Source: Bryopsis sp. KO-2023
Lineage: Eukaryota; Chlorophyta; Ulvophyceae; Bryopsidales; Bryopsidaceae
Assembly: GCA_030272585.1 (NCBI GenBank)
Contig: BSYQ01000001.1
Span: 4,712,001-4,776,000 of the forward strand
Reading direction: 5' to 3'
Length of the DNA: 64,000 nucleotides
The position numbers and the translations under genes were made by a program. Below, one piece after another: positions 45,814 to 58,044 of this stretch. Positions within the stretch are counted from its first letter, which is position 1; each line of letters opens with the position of its first letter. The notes under the pieces were generated by a model, which was given only the letters and a program-made list of their open reading frames with translations, ran no database searches and was not told the origin of the DNA.

Positions 45814-48067
45814 TCACAGCACCCCCTGCCGCATGAGGCGGAAAGACCGCCACATTCTTGTGATCTTTTCTTTTTCGGCCTCCCATTCTTCAGGAGTAGC
45901 TGAAATGCCCCAATAGTAAACTTTTCCTCGTAGAGCACCAACAGCAAGAGCAACCTTGCCATCAGCCAATGTGAATTTGTACCTACTCATGCCAGCACAG
46001 GATGAAGAAGGAATCTCAATAACGTAATGCGACTTGATCAAAATCAAATCCAGCAGGGTTTCATTCCTGAAATTGGAGGGGAAAAAAAGTCCTCGGATGG
46101 GAAGATGGCTATATAAAAACAACTAACAGTTTATATTATGATTGATGATAATGTCTTTTCATGCAATTTCGGTCAGTTCAACCAAGACAGGTGTGAATTC
46201 CTGCTGAGCTTTCATCGACATATATAATCATAGTCGGACATGGGGGCGAGGGAGTTGATTCAACTTGTGTTCTGGATGGGTGGTGGTACAGCGAAGAGAT
46301 CAATAACACTCATTGCGCTTGTCTGAATCAGATATTGTTGGCGGGCTTTGCTGGGGGGGGGTATGTTCAATATCCATTATCTCTTTCTGAGCATAGCTGA
46401 GCGTAGACTGACCTGTAGATGGTGAGATCTGGCTGTTGAACGATTCCTCGAGGCGTCCTTGTGTCGAAAGGCATCTGTGGAAAAGTTTCCATTTCTCCAG
46501 ACACCTCCCTTCCAGATCTAGGAACGACGATGCTTGCCACCTGCTCCAAACTTCCGTACTGACTTATGTCCGATAGCTGCAAAACACACCATCGATCGGT
46601 TTTAACAAGCGCGTCAGAAATGTTGGCAGCACTTTACTTTCTTGAGAGCTTTTGGAATAACTGGACGGATGGTGCTTACAATTCACAATGAAAAGTACAT
46701 ATCCGTTTTTTTTATTTTAAACAAATCCTGAGTGCACACGCGATGTTCCTTCTTTTCTTTTCTTTTGCAATTTGTTTTTTACAAGCAAATCCTGAATATC
46801 GACCTGTTCATTGGAAATCAGTGAAAGTACCAACAACAAAAAAAGAGTGAGAGGGGATTTTGCACCTGGAGGAATGTAGGTTTCACGCTTGCTGCCTCTC
46901 GTCTGACCAAGCTGGCGCTCTGCTTGCCACTAGGTGATTTAAACCTCAGAATAAGCTCACTGTCTGTTGGGCACCGATATCACAACTCTTGAACCAACAT
47001 TTCAGAATATAATTGTTCAAAAAAAATCATCTGAGAGTGGCACGATAACTTGCCCCCCCCAAAAAAAAATCACAAAATTCCAAGAAAACTCTTTTCCATT
47101 GAGTTTGGGAAGACTGAACAACCAAAACTTTTGAAGGAAAATACGCATGGTGGTGCGCACATATGGCAGTCCCAACATCATTCCAAGTCTGTCTTTCCAA
47201 ACGCAAATCCAACTACTTTCTTCGCCAATAGGAAGCATTACGACAAAACAAGGTAGAATTGAAGCGAAATCTGCCCAGTTGTTTTTTTTTCTCTTCCAGA
47301 AAAAACCAACACAATCTCAACCAAACTGAACGATGTCTGCCTTCGATATCTGGTTTTCAGCAATGTTCGTTTGTCAATGGGAATAATCACACACAGCTCC
47401 ATTTTATACCTGTTCCTCCGTTATCTGCAAGTTTTTGGTATGTGGTGGGCACCTGGAGAGCATATGCGACAGTCTCGATCCGGACAAGATCGGATGCCTC
47501 CGAATCCACGCAAACATAAGAAGCTCCCAAGTCGCAGAAACTGGTCTCCACTCCTTGAGCCGCCGGTGCACTGCCAGAAATAGACATATCATTTCTCAAC
47601 CAATGGCTGGGTGGAGCATCGATGTCTTTTCGATTGATCGTTGGGGGTTTGCCAAGCAACCCATGCAGTTCCCCCCCCCCAGACGACTATGAACATTTCC
47701 TTTCAGATGGTGGAGGTTTCGGATTCAGAAACATGGGCTGCACGAAAAAAAATGTGCACCTCAATTCGAGCGACATTCATGGATCTCACAGTTGCAGAGC
47801 TCCAAATGCTCCAAGTGCTGCGCCGAATTCTCGTCTGTTTGGGCTAGCGCATGCTTGCACCGAAAACTTCCGTCGATTTCTTAGACATCGATTGGGAAGG
47901 GAGGGATGGAAACCAAACTTGACGACGCATCGACCTGCACAAGCAGGAAAAAACATGTTGCTTCGCGCCCGACACTCCGATCGAGAACAGCGAACGCGAA
48001 AATCGCCCGCACGAAGCCCACCTGAGGAGGCGGCGTGCGCCCCAGCGACCGATCGGTGCATCTCCAT
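45814..48067 (-). CDS. PsbP-domain protein targeted to the thylakoid lumen
   Basis: Member of the PsbP/PPD family, lumenal proteins related to the oxygen-evolving complex subunit PsbP and to photosystem assembly factors. Exons: 48067-47790, 47570-47410, 46963-46866, 46576-46413, 46066-45814; phases 2, 1, 0 and 2 agree and the product is 317 aa. The first about 75 residues are Ser/Arg-rich, as in plastid transit peptides. Then NRREFGAALGAFGALQLAPA is a twin-arginine lumen signal with a hydrophobic core and an Ala-x-Ala type site. The mature part has SELILRFKSPSGKQSASLVR, VKPTFLQLSDISQYGSLEQV and the C-terminal PsbP strands YKFTLADGKVALAVGALRGK, VYYWGISATPEEWE and MWRSFRL. An insert with FDTRTPRGIVQQ lies between the two halves. 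Close to plant PPD proteins; which one cannot be told by eye. Confidence 0.88.
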
Positions 48068-49649
48068 CCTCGGGCTCAAAAAACTGGGCAAATAGCTTTC
48101 CCCTCAAATCACATGCAAAGACTTCAAATCAATCTGCGATCCCGCACCTCGAAATCAACAGTTCATAATTCTCACCCCTAGTCTTTCCTGTTCCAAACTT
48201 CAGCACCACTTTGATCCCCCACTTTTTGGTCAGCAAGTGGCTGGTCAAGGGAGTGCTGGTTCTGCTATTTTCATCGAGCAGATGTATTCATTTCGATGCA
48301 ACATATTATCGATTTCCGGAGAATGGTAATTTATTGGGCAGTGAATCCTACATACACTGAGTGCTCAAACTTCACTGACAGAACTCGTCACAATACAAAG
48401 ATGACTATAACCAGATTGCCTCCACCATGGGAAGCAAACAGTATCCGTCCTTTGTTTGTTCTTTGTTCAGAGAATGAGTTGTAAAATTGGAGATAAAATT
48501 GGAAGGATTTGTCTTGTCCGGGGGGAAAAGTTATGGAATGCACTTTGCATCTTCCCGATACTTCTGCTGCTCAAATCAATCCCTCTGTTAAATACAGAAC
48601 ATACAATGCACACACACCCCATCGAACTTGATGAAAGATATCACTTCTGCCACATAAGACCTTGTTCCTGTTGCCCAATCACTGACCCCCACACATCAAA
48701 TCAACTCTACACTGTCAGGGTTCCAATCACACACTCTAGGCAGCTTCAACGTCTTTCCCAGGATCTTCTTCCTGCACATCCCAACTTTCCCTGCCCCATG
48801 CCACTCAGCAGTGATGTACCTGTACCTCCCCATTCCAGCTTCCTTTTGGTTTACATCCCATGTTTTTGAAGGACCTCAAGGAACCACTCAATTTGTCAAT
48901 CCATGATTACACATTTTGCCTGAGGAGCTCAAAGAAACTACCCAAACGATGCATGTGCGGGGTGTGTGAATCGCTCCCTCTGAAATTCACTGCGGGTGGA
49001 ATTACGCGAAGATGTCTGGTTTAGGGATGTCCCTGAGAACTTTTGATGCGAAAATCCACATTTGGGTGGACCTTCACAAAATCCACATTTGGGTAATCGT
49101 TTGCATTTTTCCCAATAGGATGATAGGTCGCTGGTGAAATTTTGAAAAATTTGTCAGACTAATGATTTGAAGAAACCGTGGAGACAACTCAATCAATCAA
49201 TCAATATTACATGGAGACAATTGTGATGTTGCAGTACAACAAACGGGTGTTTTGATGCTGTTGATAGGCTGGATATTTTTTGAATAGTGCTTGGGGGGTG
49301 AGATACATTTCTTTTTTGTAAGGCTGGTGGTTCATGATGTCATTGTGATGAATTTTACAAGCCAGAAAAATTCACAAACAATTCACAGTTGGGGAAAAAA
49401 TTGCACGTTTTTTCTCACATTTGGGCACCAAAAAGTCCCCATCAAAAGTCCCCATTTAGGTGAACCGGAATTCACACACAGGGACATCTCTAGTCTGGTT
49501 GGGTTACGTGATCCATCGTCCAATCATGTCCTTTTCTCGTTCCGTGCGATGACGGGGTGTTGAGTAGTCAACCCCGCCACGTTCAAAACGGCGTTCTCGA
49601 CCGATTGTGTCAATTTGAGCACTGGCTTGACATCAGTTCCCGAGGAGCG
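48068..49649. other. Divergent intergenic region between the PsbP and EYA genes
   Basis: Contains the hAT-type MITE at 49022-49492 described below. The rest, 48.1-49.0 kb, has no exon I can support. Both flanking promoters should be here. Confidence 0.6.
49022..49492. mobile_element. hAT-type MITE with a perfect 8-bp target-site duplication
   Basis: 471-bp element. The ends are tagggatgtccctg at 49022-49035 and the complement of tagagatgtccctg at 49479-49492, 13 of 14 bases matching. The 8-mer gtctggtt stands directly outside both ends (49014-49021 and 49493-49500), the target-duplication length typical of hAT transposons. The interior has no transposase frame and contains a duplicated word aaaatccacatttggg (near 49052 and 49078). 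The perfect duplication suggests recent insertion, about 150 bp upstream of the EYA start codon. Confidence 0.9.
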
Positions 49650-52600
49650 ATGGGAAGATCAGCCCCACAAAAAACACCTCGCCAGACAAAACGCAAGCGC
49701 TTCCCTCCGCAGTTTCGAGGCTCCGGAGTGGGCAAGAAATTCAAGAGCGATAAAGCCGCTTTCCTCGGAGGCGTTGGCGTCAAGGGCTGCCTGGCGCACC
49801 GGGCGAAGCTTGTGGCGTCGTTCTGTTCGAATGTTATGGAAGAGGGTTCCGGTGGCAGAAAACCTTTTTTCAGCGGTGGAGGAAGAGGAATGAACAGGGA
49901 CATTGCAAGATCGATGAATGCTGAGGCGAGTGGTGTCGGACTGGAACACGCGAGAGCCAGCAGCGGTTCTGTTTTGACCGGTGCTGTCCGAGGTTTTTCG
50001 GAGGGGGGTGAGGGCAGTTTTTTGTCCCCGAGTTGTGCAGGTGGCGTGAGTAGTTGGGGAGGTGTGCCCAACTTTTCGAGTTCTGTAGAGGGCAGAATGG
50101 CTTTCAGAAACTGTGAAAGTGCGGGAGTCAGTAGTTATGGTGGGGACAAGGGGGGTAAAAAGGTAGTCTTTGGAGAGAAGGTTAGCTTTCGTTTCGTAGA
50201 TCAGGCCAGTGTGTCACGCCTCGGAGAGGTCAGATCGGATATGAACGGGGGGAGCGATTTTCGTCATGGTGATCCCTTTACTGGGGCTGGAGCTCCCCGC
50301 TCGAACGCCGGCGCCGAGGCGGCAATCGTGACAAGCCGTCCTGAAGTTGGCGGGAATTTCGGAGGGAACGAGGGACGCGTGTCACATCAACACGGAGGTG
50401 TTTTTGCGGGGGAATGCCCAGTCACGTCAGCGGGGCCATCCGCTGCTGCGGAAACCACCTACGGGCTCCAAGGTCCAGGGATTGATATGTCAAACGGTGT
50501 TGGGCGGGTACCTGGTAGAAAACCCTCCCCCCCTGTGGGAGGTGCAGCTTGTGTCGAGTCAAACCAGCAGGGGCCAGCTCCAGAAACCAGCTCCCCAGGA
50601 CCATATCAAAAAAGTATAAGCAAATGGCTGGATAGTCTTCCAGAATTGGTGCCTGGTGCCTTTCTTTTCCCCGACGACGATTTTGACAAACTCCCTTTCT
50701 GCCTTCCACCGCCAAACCAAGACTCAAGTGAACCCACAGTAGCTGAACACCGGAATGCCGAGGTCCTCAGCAATTTGCCGCGAAACATATCACGAAAAAA
50801 GCCAATTGTGTTTGTGTGGGATTTGGACGAAACCTTGATCCTGTCAACCAGTCTCACTTCCGGACAATACGCGCACTGTAATCGAGACTTGGATGTGAAG
50901 AGGATGGAGGATCTGGGCACCACATGGTCCAAAGCTGTGTACTATGTTGCAGAGAAGCACTTGTTTTCCAAACAGGTAATGGAAATGACGGAGACCTGCA
51001 AGTCCTCTCCCAACAGTATCGATACGGCTGCCACCAGCTCAGAAAAAATCCTGGTGCCCCTCTTTTGAGAAAATGCAAAATTGTTCGTGCAATGACATTC
51101 CCGAAGGCCCTCATCGACCTGCCCCCTTAAATCTCAAGACATTATTCATCTGCAAAGTTCAAAGCCACTATTTGAGGGATCAAAATTCACCTATTCACCG
51201 ACTTTTTTGACATATATTACTCATGAAGTGTAGTACTCAGTGCTGTGTTTTTTTCCCGTGTTTTTCTCCAGGTTCGTAACAATGACAAAACAACTCTGGC
51301 GGAAATGGCCCCATACGATGATGGAATGGATCTATCCTTCTATGACTTCAACACCGACCTGATGAGTGGCGATTTCAACGAGGAGGGTGGAGCCAGGAAG
51401 CTTGCCTATAGATACCGCAAAATCACAGAATTCTATAAGATGGGTTTGGAGAATACGAATGTCGGGAAATATGTTCCTTTCTGGAGGGATTTGTTCGATA
51501 AAACTGATGCGTTTTGCAAGGGTTGGCTGACGGCCGTAAGATCCCTTCTGGAGGGGAGCCTCATGGCAGACAGAGATGTAACCCATGTGATTGTTACTGC
51601 TGGTAAGAACAGGCCACCACCTCTCATTCCACCAGGGTTGGGAACCCTTCTTGATCAATCCTTTTTGTGTCATGCTGTATGTTTTTCTGAGATTGCTGCC
51701 ATTGAGTTGGGTAAAACATCTGTCGGTTTGCTAAGATCATGTGACTTGCAGGGAATATGGTTGTTGAACTAGTATGTATGTCAGACTTTCAGACTTCTCT
51801 TCGTGGGGCCCAGATTCCAGTTGATTCGATCGATTGATTGAATGATCGTTAAAATGTTTTTAGGTCCCCCAAGACCCCCCCTCCCCCCCCTTCCTTTCAA
51901 TTCTCCTCCTCCTCCTCCTCCCCATCTCTCCAGGGTGTTGGTTGTGGACTGTTACGTGTGAATTGGGTGTTGTGAGGTGGCATGCACTGTATGGCTTGCC
52001 GATTTGAGGAATTTAGAGCAAGCCTAGATTGCACACGATTTCACAGATACCACTAGTCATTGACCCTAGCCATGCACACCACATATTTTCCATAGCACTA
52101 GGATGGTTGATCTTAGTCTCGGCATGCTAGATGTGGCATGCTAGTGGATATTGTGTTTAGTGGGAGGGTGGAGAGGAGGGGGGATTTGAGAGGGGAGCTG
52201 TGGGGGGAGGAAAACAACAGGCCAAATCAAAATCACTTACCATATTTTTTCCCCCACTTACAAGCAACCACAAAGATATCTTTGGTCGATGCCCAGAAAC
52301 TGGGGACAACCTGGTGTCGGGTAGTTTGGACTGCCAAGACACTGTGACGCTAGATAAAACAAGGTTCTTGCAAGGTTTAGGGCGTGTCGAACACGCACGA
52401 CGAGAGAAAAATGCATCCAGAATTGTAGAGCGCTGATTTCCGCAAAAAAGAAGAAAAGAAAGGATAGAAGGAGGATATCGTACTGCAATTCGTGTGGCGT
52501 GTTGATGACCGGAGGTGTGGTTTTTGTTCTTTTGTGTTTCCAGGGTGCCTCGTACCATCGCTCGCAAAGGTCATGCTCTTCCAGTGGGATAAGTATTTCC

Positions 52601-52977
52601 CATGTGAAAACGTATATTCGTCGCATCCATCCCCGGATGGAAAATTCACTACGTTTCGCACCGTAAAACAGCGTTTCGGTTCCGACTGCACGTATTGCGC
52701 CATCGGCGATGGTCCATACGAGGAATTGGCGGCCGCCGAAAATGGATGGCCATTCATTCGAATCGCTTTGGCTCAAGGTGCACCCGCCACAGTCGGAGCG
52801 TCCGGCGGTAACGATAGCTTGGGACGCTTGGCGTCGACCCCCATGGATTTAACAGCGGAAGATCTGATTGAAGCAGCCGATACTGACACTCCGGTTCGCC
52901 ACAGAGACGAAGTTGGGTTGAGGTTCAGGGAATCAACTCGCAAGCAAAATGCCCGTGCAGCAAGGGCGGCGGAATGA
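49650..52977 (+). CDS. EYA: Eyes absent (EYA) homologue, HAD-class tyrosine phosphatase
   Basis: EYA proteins are Asp-based protein tyrosine phosphatases, conserved in animals and plants. Exons: 49650-50975, 51272-51602, 52544-52977; phases 0 and 1 agree and the product is 696 aa. Residues 1-380 are Gly/Ser-rich, basic at the start (KTPRQTKRKRFPPQF), and look disordered, as in animal EYAs but without similarity to them. The EYA domain begins near residue 384: FVWDLDETLILSTSLTSGQY with the catalytic DxDxT motif, MEDLGTTWSKAVYYVAEKHL, GGARKLAYRYRKITEFYKMG, ADRDVTHVIVTAG, LVPSLAKVMLFQWDKYFPCE, RFGSDCTYCAIGDGPYEELA with the metal-binding GDG, and WPFIRIALAQG. A C-terminal extension of about 65 residues follows the domain. 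The frame is open upstream of the chosen ATG, so a slightly longer N-terminus is possible. Confidence 0.95.
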
Positions 52978-54012
52978 ATAAGTAAAAAAAAAAGAACGGG
53001 GGATCGATCGATCACGGTGAAAAAGACTGTAAAAGCACTTGTTTTCCCTTTTGTGCACGCTTTGGATGGGATTTGTGGTGGAGTTTGCGGCCAGTTTATA
53101 GAGTAGATCGAGATGTTGCGAGACAGAAATGATATAGGGAGGAGCTTCTTTTTTTTGCTTTTTGGCATTTGGCTGAGGACAGAGGGTGTCTGGGGTAGTA
53201 GGCATTGAGTAGATAGTTGTAATGTTTGGACAAGTTGAATTCAATCAACACCACATATTTCACAGAAAGCTTTTGTTGCCCTTTTCAAGAGCATGATGCT
53301 TTTTCGAATAGCCCAAGTCAAATTCGAATGAGAACATTCTACAACACTCTTTTTACACCCCAAACCCCAAAAATACTGCCTGTGGCTTCCACAGAACCAC
53401 CTGCCAGACACATCATGATGTCAATTGTTTGTCTCTAAGCCCCCCCACCCCCCCTTGACAACTTTTCAACATATCCCCGTCTAAAAACATCTGGCACCTT
53501 TTTGCGAACTAGTGGTTCGGCAAGATTCGCACACCAATGCACACACCAGATCAGAGGGGTCTGGCCAACGATGCGAACAGAAGCCCCTAAACCCCCCCTT
53601 TATGCTTCCTACATATAAATACAAGTTAAAATTGCCAAAATGCCAACCCTCCACACCCCTTGCTTCACATCTAACCGCAAGCTCTGATTCACGAAACTCT
53701 TGCCCATAAAAATCCATCTAAAAGAACCCAACTGGAAACCCAGCCACCATCATCACTCACAACAGAGGGGGGCAAATCGACCAACACACCAAAGCGAATG
53801 TCGCCGGAAAAATAGATTTTTTTTTCTTTTTTAACGTGTATCTTGTTAGTAAAACACATCCCCGTGATATATGGACACCCCCGCAACCTTCCCCCCAAAA
53901 CTCTCTTCCAAAATTATATTTCTATCCATCATTGGTTAATTCTCTCTCTCTCTCTTCTTTTTTTTTACACCAAAAAGAGCATCATCAGAAACCTTCCGGC
54001 ATCCTGATGAGG
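52978..54012. other. Convergent 3' spacer between EYA and the RAP gene
   Basis: Both flanking genes terminate here. Short open frames exist but no exon signature or family similarity was seen. Confidence 0.6.
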
Positions 54013-57000
54013 TCAGAGAACTTTCCGAAGCATTTTCCTGAGGTGCACTTCTTTGGCCCCCATGGAGCTCAGGTTGCACCAATCATGCTTGGATATGGAC
54101 AACAGATTCCAGCCTCGGCCCTCCAGGATCCGACGGCTGGCAATCGTGTCGCCAAGAGGCTTGAAAGGAGAGTTTGCCGAAAACCTGCGAGGTCCATCGC
54201 ACTCGATTGCAATCTTTGCATGGTCTTTGGTCGTCAGGTCGAAATCGATTCGACAGTCACCTTCCTCTATGAGTTTTTCCAGCTCGAAGGGAATGGAGAG
54301 CTTCATCAGAAGCCGGCCAACCTCCTGCACGATAGAATTAACAGTTGAGATCAGACCTGCTTCGTTTCAGACGGGGTGCATTCCATTGCTTTCAGCATTG
54401 TTATCATCAAATCAAATAAAAATAATGGACAAACTGAAAAATTGTCGGAATCCTGAGCCATTCCACACTCAATGTTGTTTTAAGTTCACACAGGCAGCAC
54501 CTGTTGGAACGATGAGATGCTGTGGCTCAGATACACTCTCTCTCGCCACGCCGGCACCATGTAGCTCCTCATGGGCTCAGGAATTCTGGGCGAAGCCACC
54601 CCCTTGCTCTGGCACTTGATGTCCAGCAGCATTTCAGCCAGCACCAGACGTTTGATATCCGGCACTTGGACGACCGAACCATCTCCCAGCCTCTCGCACA
54701 GACGCTCGAAAGTTTCTGGCTCCAGGCTGTCCAAAATCGCAAGGCTCCACACGATTCGAGATACCTGCATGCATCCCACCCTCCATCAAATCTTCCTCTT
54801 TTTGAAATTTGGTAGGATGCATCCATTCACAAATTACTGCCCGAGATATCAAGAGCAACGTTTTGTCCATCATGTCGAGGGCTCCATGGATTTCCATAGA
54901 ATTCAGGATGAGGTCATAATTAGACAGAACGAGGTGCCCCACAAGCTGAAGAAGAATGCCCAAACCGGGGCAGACCTGGCTAACACGAGAGAGAAATGCA
55001 AAATGCTGAGGAGCACCACAGAGTGCTTTGTGTTTTTTCTCTCTTTCATTTTTGATACCTGGCTGGTTGTGAGCTGTTTCTCGTTCGCGAGAATCTTTGA
55101 AACCCATTCGTCCAAGCTATTTCCCTCAGGAGCATGCACCATGGCCCCGCAACTGTGCAAAACCCTGACGATCTCCTGGGACTCCAGGTGATTCTCGGCA
55201 TCGGCCAAAACCTTCAATCCCCCAGAAAACAGTCGACCAGAGTAGTGTCTGGCTTTGCTGAATGCTAGCAGCATTCGAGCTATGTTGGCGGGCGACATGT
55301 TGGCGATGTCTGCGCAGGTCATGTCTTCGACGGAGGACAGAATGCTTTTGGTTTGCTCAGGGCAGGCGCCCAAGTCGGAGTCCGTGACCGCCTCCACCAG
55401 ATTCACCAGTTGGTCAGGCGACCCTGGTGATATGCAGAACAAAAAGAGGAAAATCTTATCCACCAACTGAGAGAGCCGATGAACTGCCACAGACTGCATC
55501 AATGGTGTTTTTTTTATCTTTTTCAACTTGTTCTTTTTAGTTTCTTTTTTATTTCACTTTTTTAAGGAACTTAAATTTAGCTTTTCAGTTGGTTTTTTTA
55601 ATTTTGTCTTTTTTCCCCTGAGAAAAGATGCTTTTCCTGAATCAAACGTCCCCATCCACAGCAACACCAACCTTTGAGTTGGTGTACCTTCCCAACGAGA
55701 CTCCTAGTCAGCGTGTCCAGCATCTTGACATCGCTGTGGTACCTGAACAATCGTGTGTAGGCCCAGATCAAATCCGCAACTTCCCCTGCAGAGAAATTGT
55801 CGATCCTCCGCACAGCACATTGAGCCGAGACGTCCACGAAAATTTCTGACATGATCTCATCGTGCCTGAGCTCCGACAAAGAATGCAGAATCGTAGCCAG
55901 CTGGGAAGGCGTGAAGCTTTTCGGCTGACGGGCTATGCATTCTTGAACGATATCGTCCAGAAACTGCTCGTGGTAGAAGTTCAACCTTGCGAATCCTTTC
56001 AGAGTTTTCGCCAGGGACTCCTCTGGAAGCACCTGGTGGGTGGATTTCATTCAAAAAAAAAACGTCTCGCTACTCGATCGACTCCATCAATTTACAAACA
56101 GCATTGGAGCGTTGCATTGCATGCTTTGTTTTTGGAGTGGCGATTGTTAAATCGTTATTGGACTCGAAAACAACGGCAAAAGCGGACCTTTATACGGTCT
56201 CTGAGGCAGTCTCCAGCGGCATTCAGGAAGCCTTCGTGAACGTGTCCGATCGCGGCAAAAGCATCTATCAGATGTACCACCTCTTCGGGCTCCTTCAAAT
56301 TCCTCTTCAAGCTCTTTTGCACGGTGTCCACAGCGATTTCGCAAATCGTATCCAACAACGCCTTTCCGGGACTTCTTTCCAGCATTGCCATGGCCTACAA
56401 GGAGAGCACCATCTCATCAAAAACTGCAGCCATGTGTTTTTTTTTTTCCATTGTTTTTTCCATACAAACATGAAGCATAAATCCACTTTAGGAAAATGGC
56501 TACATGTGCCTCCACTCATCTTTTTTTGAACGAATCCTGAGAAATGACCAGAGAAAAATACCCTACAATGGAGTCCACACCTGAACGAAGTCGACCAAAG
56601 AGGAAAATTCCAGAGTGGTGACTTCCTTTTCGATGGGGCCGCAAACAGCCTCGACCATACCATCTGTAGGTTTGTATCGCAGCAGAGCCATCGCCTTTAT
56701 TATGTTCAGTCCCGATTTTGCAGACACTTGACCGACAAAACCAGTTTGCAATTTCTTGAGGTGGGAGTGCACTCCGTGGAGCTCCACCTTCCCACTCGAT
56801 CTGAAATTGTAAAAATATCGATGCACATCTCAGAATTTTAACAAGGCTCCCTGGTGTGTGGGTCTTTTAATAGTGTTACCCCAGTAATAGGACAGGCCAC
56901 AACAATTCATGGAAAACCAAAACGTTGACTAGAAGTGTCGATTTCGGAAAAAATAGTGTGGCCCACTAAAAATACTGAAAATACTGTTTTCAGTTTTCTG

Positions 57001-58044
57001 AAATTTCTGCGGTTTACGGAAATAGTGTAGGCTACTCTAAATACGATTAGGGGTGCACGTGCCGAATTACTGAAAAATGGTGGTTGCATTTCAAAGAAGT
57101 TATGGCAAAAATTGGCATTCGTAATAAACCAAAGTCGGGTGCAGACCCCCCCTCTTTGCATTGTGTTGAAAGCAAATTCTCGATCTTCAAAATGATTATA
57201 ACCCCCCTCAGGTAAAAGAAAAATGAAACCCTGGCATGTCCAGCTGCTTGCCTTGTGAAGTGCAACACAGCCAGGGAGCTTGGGAACAAGGAGCCCAGCT
57301 CAATCAGCAGATGAACGATACTTTTCTCGGACGCAGATGGAAATTTGTCCACCACTCCAAAGACGCCTTGCAGACTGCACACAGCGCATGCACAGTCAAA
57401 ACTAGTAACATACAGTGAAAAAGCCCCACATCACCGCTCCCAGAAGAAAAAAAAAAGAAAAAAAAAGGGATTCCAGAAACAATCGATCGGGTTATGAGGA
57501 GATACGAGGGTAGTCGATGCTTCGAAAATGGGTCCAAAAAAAAAAATCTAAACCTTTTTTTCTCCAAAACAATGAGGGTTAAGAGGGCAAATGCCAACAA
57601 CCTCGTAGATAAAGCAATGATTCTCTGTCGAGGAGCATCATTCCATCAACATGGAGGAATTTCCGGTGGACGCATCCTTCGATTGTGACGCTCCGTATCG
57701 AAATCACCTCTCTTTGAAAGCTTCGTCCTGTCCCTCATCGTTCACAGCAACCTCCGCCGAAACCACATTCGCAACAGATGCAGTCGAAACATCCTCCGCA
57801 TTTATTGCCTTGGCTTCATTGACATTCAAAGTGTCGTTAATGGAGCTGCAATGTGCATGCTCTGCCGATGGACTCCCGCCACCAAAGGCTCCCCAGTTGA
57901 ATTTGAACTGACCAAACAGGCCAGCAGGAGACCCCTGAGAATGCCCTACGCTGGATGAGCTCGGACAGGGTGCAGAAGATGCGATCGGGGCGAACTGCAA
58001 CAGGGGCACAACTGGATTTACGGCAGTGAGGGAATCGGAGAGCC
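54013..58044 (-). CDS. RAP-domain protein with helical repeats, probable organelle RNA-binding factor
   Basis: RAP-domain proteins act on organelle RNA stability, splicing or translation. Exons: 58044-57708, 57374 to about 57220, 56800-56581, 56394-56188, 56032-55672, 55423-55059, 54975-54838, 54764-54501, 54324-54013. Phases agree except between the second and third listed exons, where an exon may be missing. The first listed exon is incoming phase 1, so a leader exon lies upstream; an Arg-rich frame at 58440-58250 is a candidate presequence but shows no ATG. The middle is a run of paired helices (ESLAKTLKGFARLNFYHEQF, SPSQLATILHSLSELRHDE-like units, NIARMLLAFSKARHYSG, VSRIVWSLAILDSLEP), like OPR and FASTK-type repeats. 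The C-terminal RAP domain shows RIDFDLTTKDHAKIAIECDG, then LGDTIASRRILEGRGWNLLS and KHDWCNL. Confidence 0.85.

Noticed and set aside
52597-52977. Minus-strand frames opposite the last EYA exon
   Set aside because: Antisense shadows of the conserved EYA domain.
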